From the NCBI GenBank assembly GCA_964520885.1, contig CAZFQD010000084.1:1-10002 (forward strand): a stretch of 10,002 nt of DNA, written 5' to 3'. Shown one piece after another: positions 1 to 7,444 of the stretch. Every line of letters starts with the position of its first letter. Position 1 is the first letter of the stretch. The notes below the pieces were generated by a model. The model did no database searches. It had not been told where the DNA came from and worked only from the letters and a program-made list of their open reading frames with translations. The translations under genes were made by a program, and so were the position numbers. The stretch is from CAZFQD01 sp964520885. GTDB lineage: Bacteria > Bacillota > Clostridia > Oscillospirales > SIG519.

Positions 1-537
1 CTTGAATTGATGATGGCTTTATTTAAAATTGTTCAAGGCATCATCTCAACCATAATGAACGCAGCAGGCTTTGGTAATGCACAGCAAACAACACTCCCCA
101 GCACGATAGTAACTGCAATAAATGATTGCGGATTTTTTGAAAGCATACCGCTTTGGGCAGTAACCTTAATCGGTGGACTGTTCATAACAGTACTATCATT
201 CATTATGATAATGTCTGTTTACGGTCGCTTTTTCAAGCTGTATTTATATACTGCAATTGCACCTATTCCTCTTTCATCGTTCGCAGGAGAGCCAAGCCAA
301 AGTGTTGGTAAGAGCTTTCTTAAAAGCTATGCGGCGGTTTGCCTTGAAGGTGCAATTATTGTTCTTGCCTGTGTTATCTTTTCGGTATTTGCATCAAGTC
401 CACCTGCTGTTGACCCGAGTGCAAGTGCTGTAACTATGGTTTGGACATATGTAGGCGAACTAATTTTTAATATGCTCGTTCTCGTTGGTGCTGTTAAAAT
501 GGCTGATCGAGTTGTGCGTGAAATGATGGGATTATAA
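1..537 (+). CDS. VirB6/TrbL-like conjugal transfer membrane protein (CD1112-type), 3' part
   Basis: This is the C-terminal 178 codons of a polytopic inner-membrane component of a type IV secretion channel. The frame is already open at base 1, so the true start lies upstream; the TTG at 7 and the ATGs at 10 and 13 are probably internal. Three hydrophobic segments are visible: one following IPLWAVTLIGGLF, one in CLEGAIIVLACVIF, and one near the end around ELIFNMLVLVGAVKM. The stretch YGRFFKLYLYTAIAPIPL, followed by FAGEPSQSVGKSFLKSY, is the strongly conserved signature I associate with the CD1112 family of clostridial ICEs. The family role, part of the membrane pore for DNA transfer, is known from VirB6/TrbL. 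The gene is followed by PrgI-family and VirB4 genes, as in related elements. Family assignment is from remembered sequence similarity and is quite secure. Confidence 0.88.
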   Translation, partial: LELMMALFKIVQGIISTIMNAAGFGNAQQTTLPSTIVTAINDCGFFESIPLWAVTLIGGLFITVLSFIMIMSVYGRFFKLYLYTAIAPIPLSSFAGEPSQSVGKSFLKSYAAVCLEGAIIVLACVIFSVFASSPPAVDPSASAVTMVWTYVGELIFNMLVLVGAVKMADRVVREMMGL

Positions 538-622
538 AAGATGATAACTACTAATAAAATTAGACCAATCACAGCACAGCTACCTATATACAAATAATTC
601 ATAACTCATACCCCTTTACTCT

Positions 623-641
623 TTTATGCATAAAGCATAAA
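623..641 (+). terminator. Weak AT-rich hairpin between VirB6-like and PrgI-family genes
   Basis: TTTATGC and GCATAAA form a 7-bp stem around a 5-base loop, with only a short T stretch after it (ATTTTAAT). A second small GC-rich hairpin (CGCAC at 652-656, GTGCG at 665-669) lies just before the next ribosome binding site. These could moderate expression between the two transfer genes, but neither is a convincing terminator. The 152-base gap holds no gene that I would call. Confidence 0.25.
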
Positions 642-676
642 GATTTTAATACGCACTGTCAAAGGTGCGAAAAGTT

Positions 677-682
677 AGGAGG
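677..682 (+). promoter_or_regulatory. Ribosome binding site deciding a TTG start
   Basis: A perfect AGGAGG lies 7 bases before the TTG at 690. There is no ATG or GTG at a suitable distance, and the TTG gives the conserved N-terminus MEVKINREIRDYTES, so this site fixes a TTG start. Confidence 0.8.
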
Positions 683-689
683 AAATATT

Positions 690-1055
690 TTGGAAGTAAA
701 AATCAACAGAGAAATCCGTGATTACACGGAGAGTATGTTTTTTGGACTGTCGCTAAGACAGTTCGTTTTTTCTATCTGTGCTTGTGTAGTGGCAATAGGA
801 CTGTACTTTGGACTTAAAAATTTCGTCGGCACAGAAACGGTAAGTTGGATGTGTATTTTAGGAGCTGCCCCATTTGCAGCACTTGGCTTCATTAAATATC
901 ACGGGATGACCGCCGAGCAATTTGCTTGGGCGTGGATAAAATCAGAGTTTTTGATACCTAAAAAACTAATGTTTAATGCCACCAACATCTACTATGAAGC
1001 ACTAAAACCAACTATTGAGAAATATGAAAAGGAGGAATTAAACAGACATGATTAA
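690..1055 (+). CDS. PrgI-family conjugal transfer membrane protein (CD1111-type)
   Basis: This is a 121-residue membrane protein of the PrgI family, a small component of Gram-positive conjugation channels that sits beside VirB4 and is comparable in place to VirB3. A conserved cytosolic N-terminus (KINREIRDYTESMFFGLSLRQ) precedes two close transmembrane helices at about residues 22-42 and 51-71. A short hydrophilic tail with the conserved KYHGMTAEQFAWAW region follows. The start is TTG, supported by an ideal ribosome binding site 7 bases upstream. The last 8 bases overlap the start of virB4, so the two proteins are probably translationally coupled. The gene looks complete and of normal length. 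Confidence 0.9.
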   Translation: MEVKINREIRDYTESMFFGLSLRQFVFSICACVVAIGLYFGLKNFVGTETVSWMCILGAAPFAALGFIKYHGMTAEQFAWAWIKSEFLIPKKLMFNATNIYYEALKPTIEKYEKEELNRHD

Positions 1056-3384
1056 AACATTAAAAAGAATATTTGGGCAAGACAAAGAAAAGTTTGTTGC
1101 ACCGAAAGGTGTGCAAGATGTAGTTCCAATAAACAGGGTTTGGGATGATGGCATCTTTTTAGTTGGCAATAAGTTTTCAAAAACCTATAAGTTTGAAGAT
1201 ATTAACTATGCCGTTGCAAGCCGTGAGGATAAGGAAGCTACGTTCTTGACATATTCCGAACTGCTGAATTCAAATGACATTGGAGCTACAACAAAGATTA
1301 CTATTATTATACACAGACTGAATAAGGTTGATTTTGAAAAAAGTATTTTATTTGATATGAGAGAAGATAATTTAGATATTTACCGTAAGGAATTAAATAA
1401 CATCCTAACAGATAAGGCAATGGGTGCTAATGGCATCGTGCATGAAATGTATATTACCGTGTCTGTTTGCAAGAAAAATATCGAGGAAGCAAGAAACTAT
1501 TTTGCTCGAATCGGTGCTGAACTTATGACTCGCTTTTCTAATCTTGGCTCAAAATGTGTGGAATTAGATGCTATTGAAAAACTGCGTATTTTTCATGACT
1601 TCTTTAGGAATGGTGAGGAAGAAGAATATAAACTGAGTCTTTATGAAACAATGCGTAAAGGTCATAATTTCAAGGATTATATCAGCCCTGATACCTTTGA
1701 ATTCGAAAAGAATTATTTCAAGATGGGCGACCGCTATGGGCGTGTAATCTTCTTGAAAGATTATGCTTCCTATATCAAGGACAGCATGGTTTCAGAACTA
1801 TGCGACCTAAACCGCAATATGATGCTGAGCATTGATATTATACCTATTCCCACAGATGAAGCTGTGCGTGAGGTTGAAAACCGTCTTTTGGGTGTTGAAA
1901 CCAATATCACCAATTGGCAGAGAAAGCAAAACCAAAACAATAACTTCTCTGCGGTTATTCCGTATGATATGGAACAGCAACGAAAAGAAAGCAAGGAGTT
2001 TTTAGACGATCTTACCACTCGTGACCAGCGTATGATGTTTGCGGTTTTGACTATGGTGCATACAGCAGAAACAAAAGAACAGCTTGATAGCGATACTGAA
2101 GTATTGCTGACAACCGCAAGAAAGCATCTTTGTCAATTTGCAACTTTAAAACATCAACAAATGGACGGTCTTAACACAGTTCTACCGTATGGTCTTAGAA
2201 AGATTAATGCACTTAGAACGCTCACAACCGAAAGCCTTGCAGTTTTTATCCCGTTTCGTGCGCAGGAAATCTGCCATGAACACGGGATTTATTATGGGCA
2301 GAATATTATTTCTAAAAATATGATTATTGCCAACCGCAAGTGCTTACTCAATGGCAACAGCTTTATTTTAGGAGTGTCTGGTAGTGGTAAATCCTTTACC
2401 GCAAAGCGTGAAATTGTCAATCAAATATTATCCTCTGATGATGAGATTATCATAATTGATCCTGAGCGAGAGTATTCATCGTTGGTTAAGGCAATGGGCG
2501 GTGCAGTCGTCAATATTTCCGCCACATCAAACAATCACATCAATGCAATGGATATGAACAAAGATTATGGTGATGGTGCAAACCCTGTTATTCTAAAATC
2601 TGAGTTTGTATTATCTCTTTGTGAGCAGCTAATTGGTGATAAAAATCTTGGTGCAAAACAAAAATCCTTGATTGACCGTTGCACTGCTACGGTTTACAGA
2701 AAGTATCTGCTAAATAACTACAATGGCAATCCACCTACTTTGCAAGACTTTCGAGAGGAACTCTTAAAGCAAGATGAGCCTGAAGCACAGGAAATTGCAC
2801 TTGCCATTGAACTATTTACAGATGGTAGCTTAAACACCTTTGCAAAGCAGACAAATGTTGATGTCAATAGCCGCTTAATCTGCTACGACATTCTCGACCT
2901 TGGCAAACAGCTTTTGCCTATTGGAATGTTGGTTGTCTTAGATAGCATCCTCAATCGTATTACTCAAAACAGAGCCAAAGGCAAAAATACCTTTATCATC
3001 ATTGATGAGATTTATTTGCTGTTCCAACACGAGTATTCGGCAAACTTTCTGTTTACCCTTTGGAAACGTGTTCGTAAATACGGTGCGTTTTGTACTGGTA
3101 TTACACAGAATGTTGACGACCTTTTACAGAGTCATACAGCAAGAACAATGCTTGCAAACTCTGAGTTTATCGTTATGCTCAATCAGGCATCAACTGACCG
3201 TACCCAGCTTGCCCAACTATTAAATATCTCTGATCTTCAGCTTTCGTATATTACCAATGTTGCGGCGGGTAATGGCTTGGTTAAGGTTGGTAGCTCACTT
3301 GTGCCGTTTAGTGATAGTTTTCCACGCAACACAAAATTGTATAGGCTGATGTCAACAAAGTTTAGCGAACAGACAGTGCTGTAA
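1048..3384 (+). CDS. virB4: VirB4/TraE-family conjugative transfer ATPase (CD1110-type)
   Basis: This 778-residue protein is the VirB4 motor ATPase of the conjugation channel; it binds the cytoplasmic face of the membrane complex and drives substrate transfer and channel assembly. The N-terminal half (about 1-420) is the VirB4-type domain. The C-terminal half is a HerA/FtsK-like ATPase with Walker A GVSGSGKS at residues 442-449 and Walker B FIIIDE ending at D653-E654. The family motifs VRKYG (about 675-679) and GITQN (684-688) follow. The ribosome binding site AAGGAGG at about 1029-1035 lies inside the end of the preceding gene. The length and motifs are those of an intact protein. In related elements the CD1108-family gene follows soon after; here about 4 kb of foreign-looking DNA comes between. 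Confidence 0.95.
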   Translation: MIKTLKRIFGQDKEKFVAPKGVQDVVPINRVWDDGIFLVGNKFSKTYKFEDINYAVASREDKEATFLTYSELLNSNDIGATTKITIIIHRLNKVDFEKSILFDMREDNLDIYRKELNNILTDKAMGANGIVHEMYITVSVCKKNIEEARNYFARIGAELMTRFSNLGSKCVELDAIEKLRIFHDFFRNGEEEEYKLSLYETMRKGHNFKDYISPDTFEFEKNYFKMGDRYGRVIFLKDYASYIKDSMVSELCDLNRNMMLSIDIIPIPTDEAVREVENRLLGVETNITNWQRKQNQNNNFSAVIPYDMEQQRKESKEFLDDLTTRDQRMMFAVLTMVHTAETKEQLDSDTEVLLTTARKHLCQFATLKHQQMDGLNTVLPYGLRKINALRTLTTESLAVFIPFRAQEICHEHGIYYGQNIISKNMIIANRKCLLNGNSFILGVSGSGKSFTAKREIVNQILSSDDEIIIIDPEREYSSLVKAMGGAVVNISATSNNHINAMDMNKDYGDGANPVILKSEFVLSLCEQLIGDKNLGAKQKSLIDRCTATVYRKYLLNNYNGNPPTLQDFREELLKQDEPEAQEIALAIELFTDGSLNTFAKQTNVDVNSRLICYDILDLGKQLLPIGMLVVLDSILNRITQNRAKGKNTFIIIDEIYLLFQHEYSANFLFTLWKRVRKYGAFCTGITQNVDDLLQSHTARTMLANSEFIVMLNQASTDRTQLAQLLNISDLQLSYITNVAAGNGLVKVGSSLVPFSDSFPRNTKLYRLMSTKFSEQTVL

Positions 3385-3462
3385 AGATCGTATAAATTTT
3401 AAGAAGCAAAACAAGTTTTTAACAGATTTTGCTCCATCATTTGATTAAATTTTATTTTTTTC

Positions 3463-3491
3463 TTGCATAATAGTATAACATATGCTATAAT
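3463..3491 (+). promoter_or_regulatory. Sigma-A type promoter of the regulator-ATPase-protease cassette
   Basis: TTGCAT at 3463-3468 and a perfect TATAAT at 3486-3491 are separated by 17 bases, the ideal spacing. Transcription would start near 3498, about 30 bases before the TTG start of the regulator. The -10 box lies inside the left half of a long palindrome, so a protein bound there would block RNA polymerase. Confidence 0.72.
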
Positions 3492-3511
3492 TGTATAGCA
3501 TATGTTATACT
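3472..3511. promoter_or_regulatory. 40-bp palindrome made of two dyads, probable operator of the XRE regulator
   Basis: Two perfect 18-base arms (AGTATAACATATGCTATA and its reverse complement) are separated by ATTG. Each arm is itself a near-perfect dyad: TATAACATATGCTATA at 3474-3489 and TATAGCATATGTTATA at 3494-3509, each with one mismatched pair around a central CATATG. The two dyads are centred exactly 20 bp apart, about two helical turns, so two repressor dimers could bind on the same face. The palindrome covers the -10 box and start region of the cassette promoter and ends just before the regulator's ribosome binding site. Inference: negative autoregulation by the HTH protein. It could also fold as a hairpin in RNA if a transcript runs in from virB4. 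Confidence 0.7.
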
Positions 3512-3515
3512 TAAC

Positions 3516-3523
3516 AAGGAGGG
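3516..3523 (+). promoter_or_regulatory. Ribosome binding site deciding a TTG start
   Basis: AAGGAGGG lies 6 bases before the TTG at 3530, supporting a TTG start for the small HTH protein. No in-frame ATG is available before the conserved HTH helices. Confidence 0.75.
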
Positions 3524-3529
3524 TTTTAA

Positions 3530-3724
3530 TTGGAATTTTCAGAAATTGTTAAAAATGTCCGAAATATTTTAAGACTTAGTCAATCTGAGTTAGCTGAAGC
3601 ATTAGGTGTTAGTTTTGCAACTATAAACAGGTGGGAAAACAAGAAATCTGTCCCAAGCAAGCTTGCGCAGAAGTCGTTTTATGATTTCTGTGAAAACAAT
3701 TTTATTGATATCAAAAAATTGTAA
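3530..3724 (+). CDS. Small XRE-family HTH transcriptional regulator
   Basis: This 64-residue protein is almost entirely a single helix-turn-helix domain of the XRE/Cro-CI type (HTH_3). Helix 2 is around QSELAEAL (18-25) and the recognition helix around SFATINRWE (28-36), followed by the typical NKKSVPSK end. There is no sensor or oligomerisation domain, so it probably acts as a simple dimeric repressor or activator. It is the first gene of the cassette; its stop is 40 bases before the ATPase start, and the three genes probably form one transcript. The double-dyad palindrome covering its promoter is the obvious candidate binding site. The TTG start may keep its level low. It is not a part of IetAS as originally described; it could be a cassette-specific regulator or a gene acquired separately. 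Confidence 0.85.
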   Translation: MEFSEIVKNVRNILRLSQSELAEALGVSFATINRWENKKSVPSKLAQKSFYDFCENNFIDIKKL

Positions 3725-3751
3725 AAGCTAATATTTTCTTATGAATTTTTT

Positions 3752-3756
3752 GGAGG
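3752..3756 (+). promoter_or_regulatory. Ribosome binding site choosing the ATPase start
   Basis: GGAGG lies 8 bases before the ATG at 3765. An earlier in-frame ATG at 3741 has no ribosome binding site and would place this GGAGG inside the gene, so the start at 3765 is preferred. Confidence 0.75.
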
Positions 3757-3764
3757 TAATAAAA

Positions 3765-4775
3765 ATGGCAAGAGCAGATTTACTTTGCGATATAATTAAA
3801 TATGGATTAATAAGTGATATTAATAATTTTAAACGTGCTGCTGAAGCAATTTGTGCAGAAGAAAGAGCAAAACAGCACGGCGTGTTAGCTAATAAAATTG
3901 AAGAAATATTAAGAACAGCCAAGCCACAGTACAAGGATATTAGTATGCCTACCATTGTCAGAAATAGTTCTAATGAACAATCATTATTTTGGGAAAAGAT
4001 TCCGGAAAAAAGATTGGATAACTTGTTATTACCAAAAAATGTTGTCGATATTTGCAAAGATATAATAGAAGAACAAACTAGAGGTGATTTGCTAAGATCA
4101 TATGGTATGGAACCAAGAAATAAATTACTTTTTATTGGCCCTCCAGGTAACGGTAAAACTTCTTTAGCGGAGGCAATCGCTGAATCTTTATCTCTACCGT
4201 TATTAACAGTTAGATATGAAAGCATTGTAGGTTCTTATCTTGGGGAAACTGCAGGCAAATTATCAAAATTGATTGAGTATGCAAAATCAAGACAGTGCGT
4301 TTTATTCTTTGATGAGTTTGAAACACTTGGCAAAGAACGCGGTGACATTCATGAAACTGGTGAGATTAAGCGTGTTGTAAGTTCTTTGTTGTTACACATT
4401 GATTCTCTTCCAAGTTATGTGGTAGTCATAGGAGCAACAAATCATGAAGGCCTTTTAGATAAGGCTGCATGGAGAAGATTTCAAGTTAAATTAAATTTAC
4501 CTAAACCAGAACAAAAAGATTTAGAAAAATGGTTTGCCATATTTGAAAAGCAAAAAGGTTTTAAATTTGGTGTTTCAACAATGGCATTAGCAAAGAAAAC
4601 TGTTGGTTTGAGTTATGCAGAGGCTGAGGAATTAGCGTTAGCAATATATCGGCAATATATTCTAAATTTGCCGAATAACAATACTAAACAAATCACTGAA
4701 TCAATACTGAAATTGTGGGAGACGCAAGTGCAAGCTACAGATAATTATACGGTAGATATAAAGGAAGGTGAATAA
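3765..4775 (+). CDS. ietA: IetA-like AAA+ ATPase of a protease-linked toxin-antitoxin/defence pair
   Basis: This 336-residue protein has a helical N-terminal region of about 90 residues followed by one AAA+ module. Walker A is GPPGNGKT at 125-132, Walker B is LFFDEFE with D183-E184, sensor 1 is GATNH with N226, and an arginine-finger candidate is in WRRF (R237, R238). A pore-loop-like SYLGET segment follows Walker A. Its partner is the subtilisin-like protease directly downstream, with only one base between stop and start. This AAA-plus-S8 gene pair is the arrangement of IetA and IetS of plasmid pTiC58, where the ATPase acts as the antitoxin of the protease; homologous pairs are listed among predicted phage-defence systems. 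Naming rests on gene order, architecture and motifs, not on a database search. By inference, it restrains, remodels or activates the protease. A generic CDC48-like or spastin-like ATPase is the alternative without the neighbour. Confidence 0.85.
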   Translation: MARADLLCDIIKYGLISDINNFKRAAEAICAEERAKQHGVLANKIEEILRTAKPQYKDISMPTIVRNSSNEQSLFWEKIPEKRLDNLLLPKNVVDICKDIIEEQTRGDLLRSYGMEPRNKLLFIGPPGNGKTSLAEAIAESLSLPLLTVRYESIVGSYLGETAGKLSKLIEYAKSRQCVLFFDEFETLGKERGDIHETGEIKRVVSSLLLHIDSLPSYVVVIGATNHEGLLDKAAWRRFQVKLNLPKPEQKDLEKWFAIFEKQKGFKFGVSTMALAKKTVGLSYAEAEELALAIYRQYILNLPNNNTKQITESILKLWETQVQATDNYTVDIKEGE

Positions 4776-4776
4776 A

Positions 4777-7335
4777 ATGAGCGATAGGCCTTTACTTTTA
4801 TTCCCAGAACCAGAAAATGCAAATAGAACGACAAGACAGATGTCATTTGGTAATAATTTTGCAAAGCCAACTTTTTCAAGACAGTTTGCAAGATTAACTC
4901 CAGCTTTTACCCAATTAACAATAGCATTTGAACAAAAAAATTTAAGCATCCAAAATTCTACACTTGGGTTAAATCCTGAATATGCATTGGTTTTTGAAGT
5001 CATAGGAGGAGTAGATAGCTTTTATAGAGCTGTGAAAAAAGTTGAAGGTCTTGAATGGATGTTCGATCAGGTTTCAAAAGATATTGAGCCGGATGATGAT
5101 TTTTATTTGCAAAATGATGATGGCGAAAAAACTGATGATAATTTTGATGGACGCGTTTATTGCGTGATGTCTAACAAAACTGCCATGGATCAACTGATGT
5201 CTATGTGGAAAAGGTTTAGTGAAGGTGAAGAAAATGTTTTTCCGCACGGAACTACACCTCTGAGAGATGTTTTTTTGCTTCTTAAATCCATTAGACCATG
5301 GGATGCATCCGATCGCATATATGAAACCAACGCCATTAAGTATTGGGAAGAAATCTTGAAAATTGATGTTGATTATCCTGTGCCTTTTGAAATAGAGCTG
5401 TTTTTTAGAAAAGATGAAGCGAAACGCTCTACTGCATCTACCACAATTTCAAATACGATTCAGTCATTAGGTGGTGCAAAACTTCAGGAATGTGTTATTC
5501 TGGATATTTCATATCATGCCATGCTTGTATCACTCCCACGAAATCAAATACGTGATTTAGTAAGCAACTATAATCAAGTGTCTCTTGTGCATGTTGATGA
5601 CATTATGTTTTTCAGACCAACAGCACAATCTGCATTTTATAGTGAGGATACGACAATTTCAATGTCTCAAACTGTAGCTGCTGTTGAAAATTTAGTTGAA
5701 GAACCAATTATTGCGATTTTTGATGGAATGCCAATGCAAAATCATTCATTGTTAAAAGATCGACTAATTCTTGACGATCCAGATGATTTTGGCAATGGGT
5801 ATCAGGTTGCCGACAGAAAACATGGTACATCTATGGCTTCGTTGGTTTTGTTTAGTGATTTAAACAATTTAAGCCCAGCATTAATAAGAAAAGTTTATTT
5901 CAGACCAATAATGAAACCGGTAGCTGGATTACGTGGAAACGTAGAAAAAATACCAGAGAGTATTTTAGTTGTTGATTTGATACATAGAGCAGTAAAAAGA
6001 ATACTTGAAGGAGAAGGTTCTCAATCTGCTACCGCTCCTACTGTAAAAGTTATCAATCTATCAATTGGTGATCCATATAGACAATTTGCCACAACTATGA
6101 GCCCACTTTCAAGATTATTAGACTGGCTTAGTTTTAACTATAAAATATTGTTTATTATTAGCGCTGGAAACCAAAATGTATTTGAAGAAAATTTTATTGA
6201 ACCGTTTAGCACTTTTAAATCGCTTCCTATAGAAGAACGTTCCTCAAAGGTATTTGAATGTCTTGCTAATAATAAACCTAACATTAGAGTTCTTTCGCCT
6301 GCAGAATCAATTAATAACATAACAGTTGGTGCTTTATACAATGACTCTTGTACTATCAATGAAAATGCTCGTCAAGCTTTTGCGGTGGCAGATGGTTACC
6401 CAAGCCCTATTTCCGGGTTTGGGTATGGTTATAACAAAATAATTACGCCTGACTTGTTCTATATCGGAGGAAGAAAATTTTTAGTTGAAAATTCAGTACA
6501 CAGAAATTTACGGTGGATAAACAACACAAATGAACCTGGTTGCAAATCTGCATATCCTTATTCTGATGGTTCACAAGACGGTATTGCTTATACATTTGGA
6601 ACAAGTGATGCTACATCAATGCTTTCACATGAAGCAGGTCGCTGTTATGAATTGTTAAATGATGTCTTTTTAAATGAAAATGGCATGGCTATTCCAAATG
6701 ATCAAGTTGCTATACTAATTAAGTCTATGTTAGCTCATGGAGCATCTTGGGATGATTTGTCTAATAATTTAGCAGGGCTTGTTAATGAATCTGAAAAAAA
6801 ATTATCAAGATGGATTGGTAATGGAATTCCTAACATTACGAGAGTTGAAAAATGTGCGAAAAATCGGGTAACTCTAATCGGGCTTGGAGATTTAATACAA
6901 GACGAAGCACACTTATATCGATTGCCCCTCCCTTTCAACTTCTCATCAGATATAATTAGGCGCAGATTGACTGTTACTTTAGCTTATATGGCTCCAACAA
7001 ATCCCACAAGACATAGATACCGCACTACACAAATATGGTTCGAAGTTGAAAATTGCAAGGAATTAGTTCCTACAAGGCAAAACTCAGATTGGCAAAATGT
7101 TAGAAAAGGAACACTTCAACATGAAGTTTTTACTGGAGAAAACGCAGCCGTCTGGGGTGAAGATAATGAATTAAGAATAAAAGTTAATTGCAAAGAAGAT
7201 GCTGAGAAGTTTTCGGGGAAAATCCCTTATAGTATTTTTGTGACTTTTGAAGTGGCAGAAGGTGTAAATCTTGATATTTATACTAATGTAGCAACAAAAA
7301 TTAGAACCATGGTTCGTGTGCAAAATCAAATATAA
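4777..7335 (+). CDS. ietS: IetS-like subtilisin-family (S8) serine protease, putative toxin/effector
   Basis: This 852-residue protein carries a complete S8 catalytic set: Asp316 in IFDGMP, His349 in KHGTSMA, oxyanion Asn465 in ISAGNQ and nucleophile Ser610 in FGTSDAT. The Ser motif differs from the common GTSMAxP by lacking the proline. There is no signal peptide or membrane segment, so it should act in the cytoplasm. Residues 1-200 are of unknown fold. About 203-280 resembles an I9-type propeptide/inhibitor domain. The catalytic domain spans about 310-640. The tail from about 689 is beta-rich and resembles the C-terminal sandwich of other large subtilases. The ATG at 4777 is chosen because AAGGAAGG lies 8 bases upstream; a GTG at 4768 is possible but would overlap that site. 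The IetAS interpretation follows from the adjacent ATPase: in pTiC58 the protease is the toxic partner. Its substrate is unknown. Confidence 0.87.
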   Translation: MSDRPLLLFPEPENANRTTRQMSFGNNFAKPTFSRQFARLTPAFTQLTIAFEQKNLSIQNSTLGLNPEYALVFEVIGGVDSFYRAVKKVEGLEWMFDQVSKDIEPDDDFYLQNDDGEKTDDNFDGRVYCVMSNKTAMDQLMSMWKRFSEGEENVFPHGTTPLRDVFLLLKSIRPWDASDRIYETNAIKYWEEILKIDVDYPVPFEIELFFRKDEAKRSTASTTISNTIQSLGGAKLQECVILDISYHAMLVSLPRNQIRDLVSNYNQVSLVHVDDIMFFRPTAQSAFYSEDTTISMSQTVAAVENLVEEPIIAIFDGMPMQNHSLLKDRLILDDPDDFGNGYQVADRKHGTSMASLVLFSDLNNLSPALIRKVYFRPIMKPVAGLRGNVEKIPESILVVDLIHRAVKRILEGEGSQSATAPTVKVINLSIGDPYRQFATTMSPLSRLLDWLSFNYKILFIISAGNQNVFEENFIEPFSTFKSLPIEERSSKVFECLANNKPNIRVLSPAESINNITVGALYNDSCTINENARQAFAVADGYPSPISGFGYGYNKIITPDLFYIGGRKFLVENSVHRNLRWINNTNEPGCKSAYPYSDGSQDGIAYTFGTSDATSMLSHEAGRCYELLNDVFLNENGMAIPNDQVAILIKSMLAHGASWDDLSNNLAGLVNESEKKLSRWIGNGIPNITRVEKCAKNRVTLIGLGDLIQDEAHLYRLPLPFNFSSDIIRRRLTVTLAYMAPTNPTRHRYRTTQIWFEVENCKELVPTRQNSDWQNVRKGTLQHEVFTGENAAVWGEDNELRIKVNCKEDAEKFSGKIPYSIFVTFEVAEGVNLDIYTNVATKIRTMVRVQNQI

Positions 7336-7379
7336 TTCTATCGTAATGAGTTGTTGTATAAATTATCATTACAAATCAA

Positions 7380-7420
7380 AGCACCCTTCTCCTTTTCAGG
7401 ATTGGGTGCTATTTTTATAT
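7380..7420 (+). terminator. Rho-independent terminator after the protease gene
   Basis: AGCACCC (7380-7386) pairs with GGGTGCT (7404-7410). Inside this, TCCT (7390-7393) pairs with AGGA (7398-7401), giving a two-part stem capped by TTTC. The T-rich run TATTTTTATATT follows at once. It closes the regulator-ATPase-protease transcript 45 bases after the protease stop and lies only 25-35 bases before the next gene. A second, T-run-less hairpin (GTAATGA 7343-7349 with TCATTAC 7366-7372) precedes it. Confidence 0.8.
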
Positions 7421-7444
7421 TCAAAAACAGAAAGGAGCATGTAA

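Noticed and set aside
541..597. Tiny frame after the VirB6-like gene (18 codons, starting MITTNK)
   Set aside because: It lacks a clear ribosome binding site and shows no domain. It is too short to support without conservation data.
327..602. Minus-strand frame of 91 codons opposite the VirB6-like gene
   Set aside because: Most of it is antisense to a strongly conserved coding region; it has no ribosome binding site and no recognisable protein similarity.
3405..3433. Hairpin after virB4 (AGCAAAA with TTTTGCT, 15-base loop) as a terminator
   Set aside because: The stem is AT-rich with a long loop, and the T-rich run comes only about 15 bases later, so termination is doubtful.
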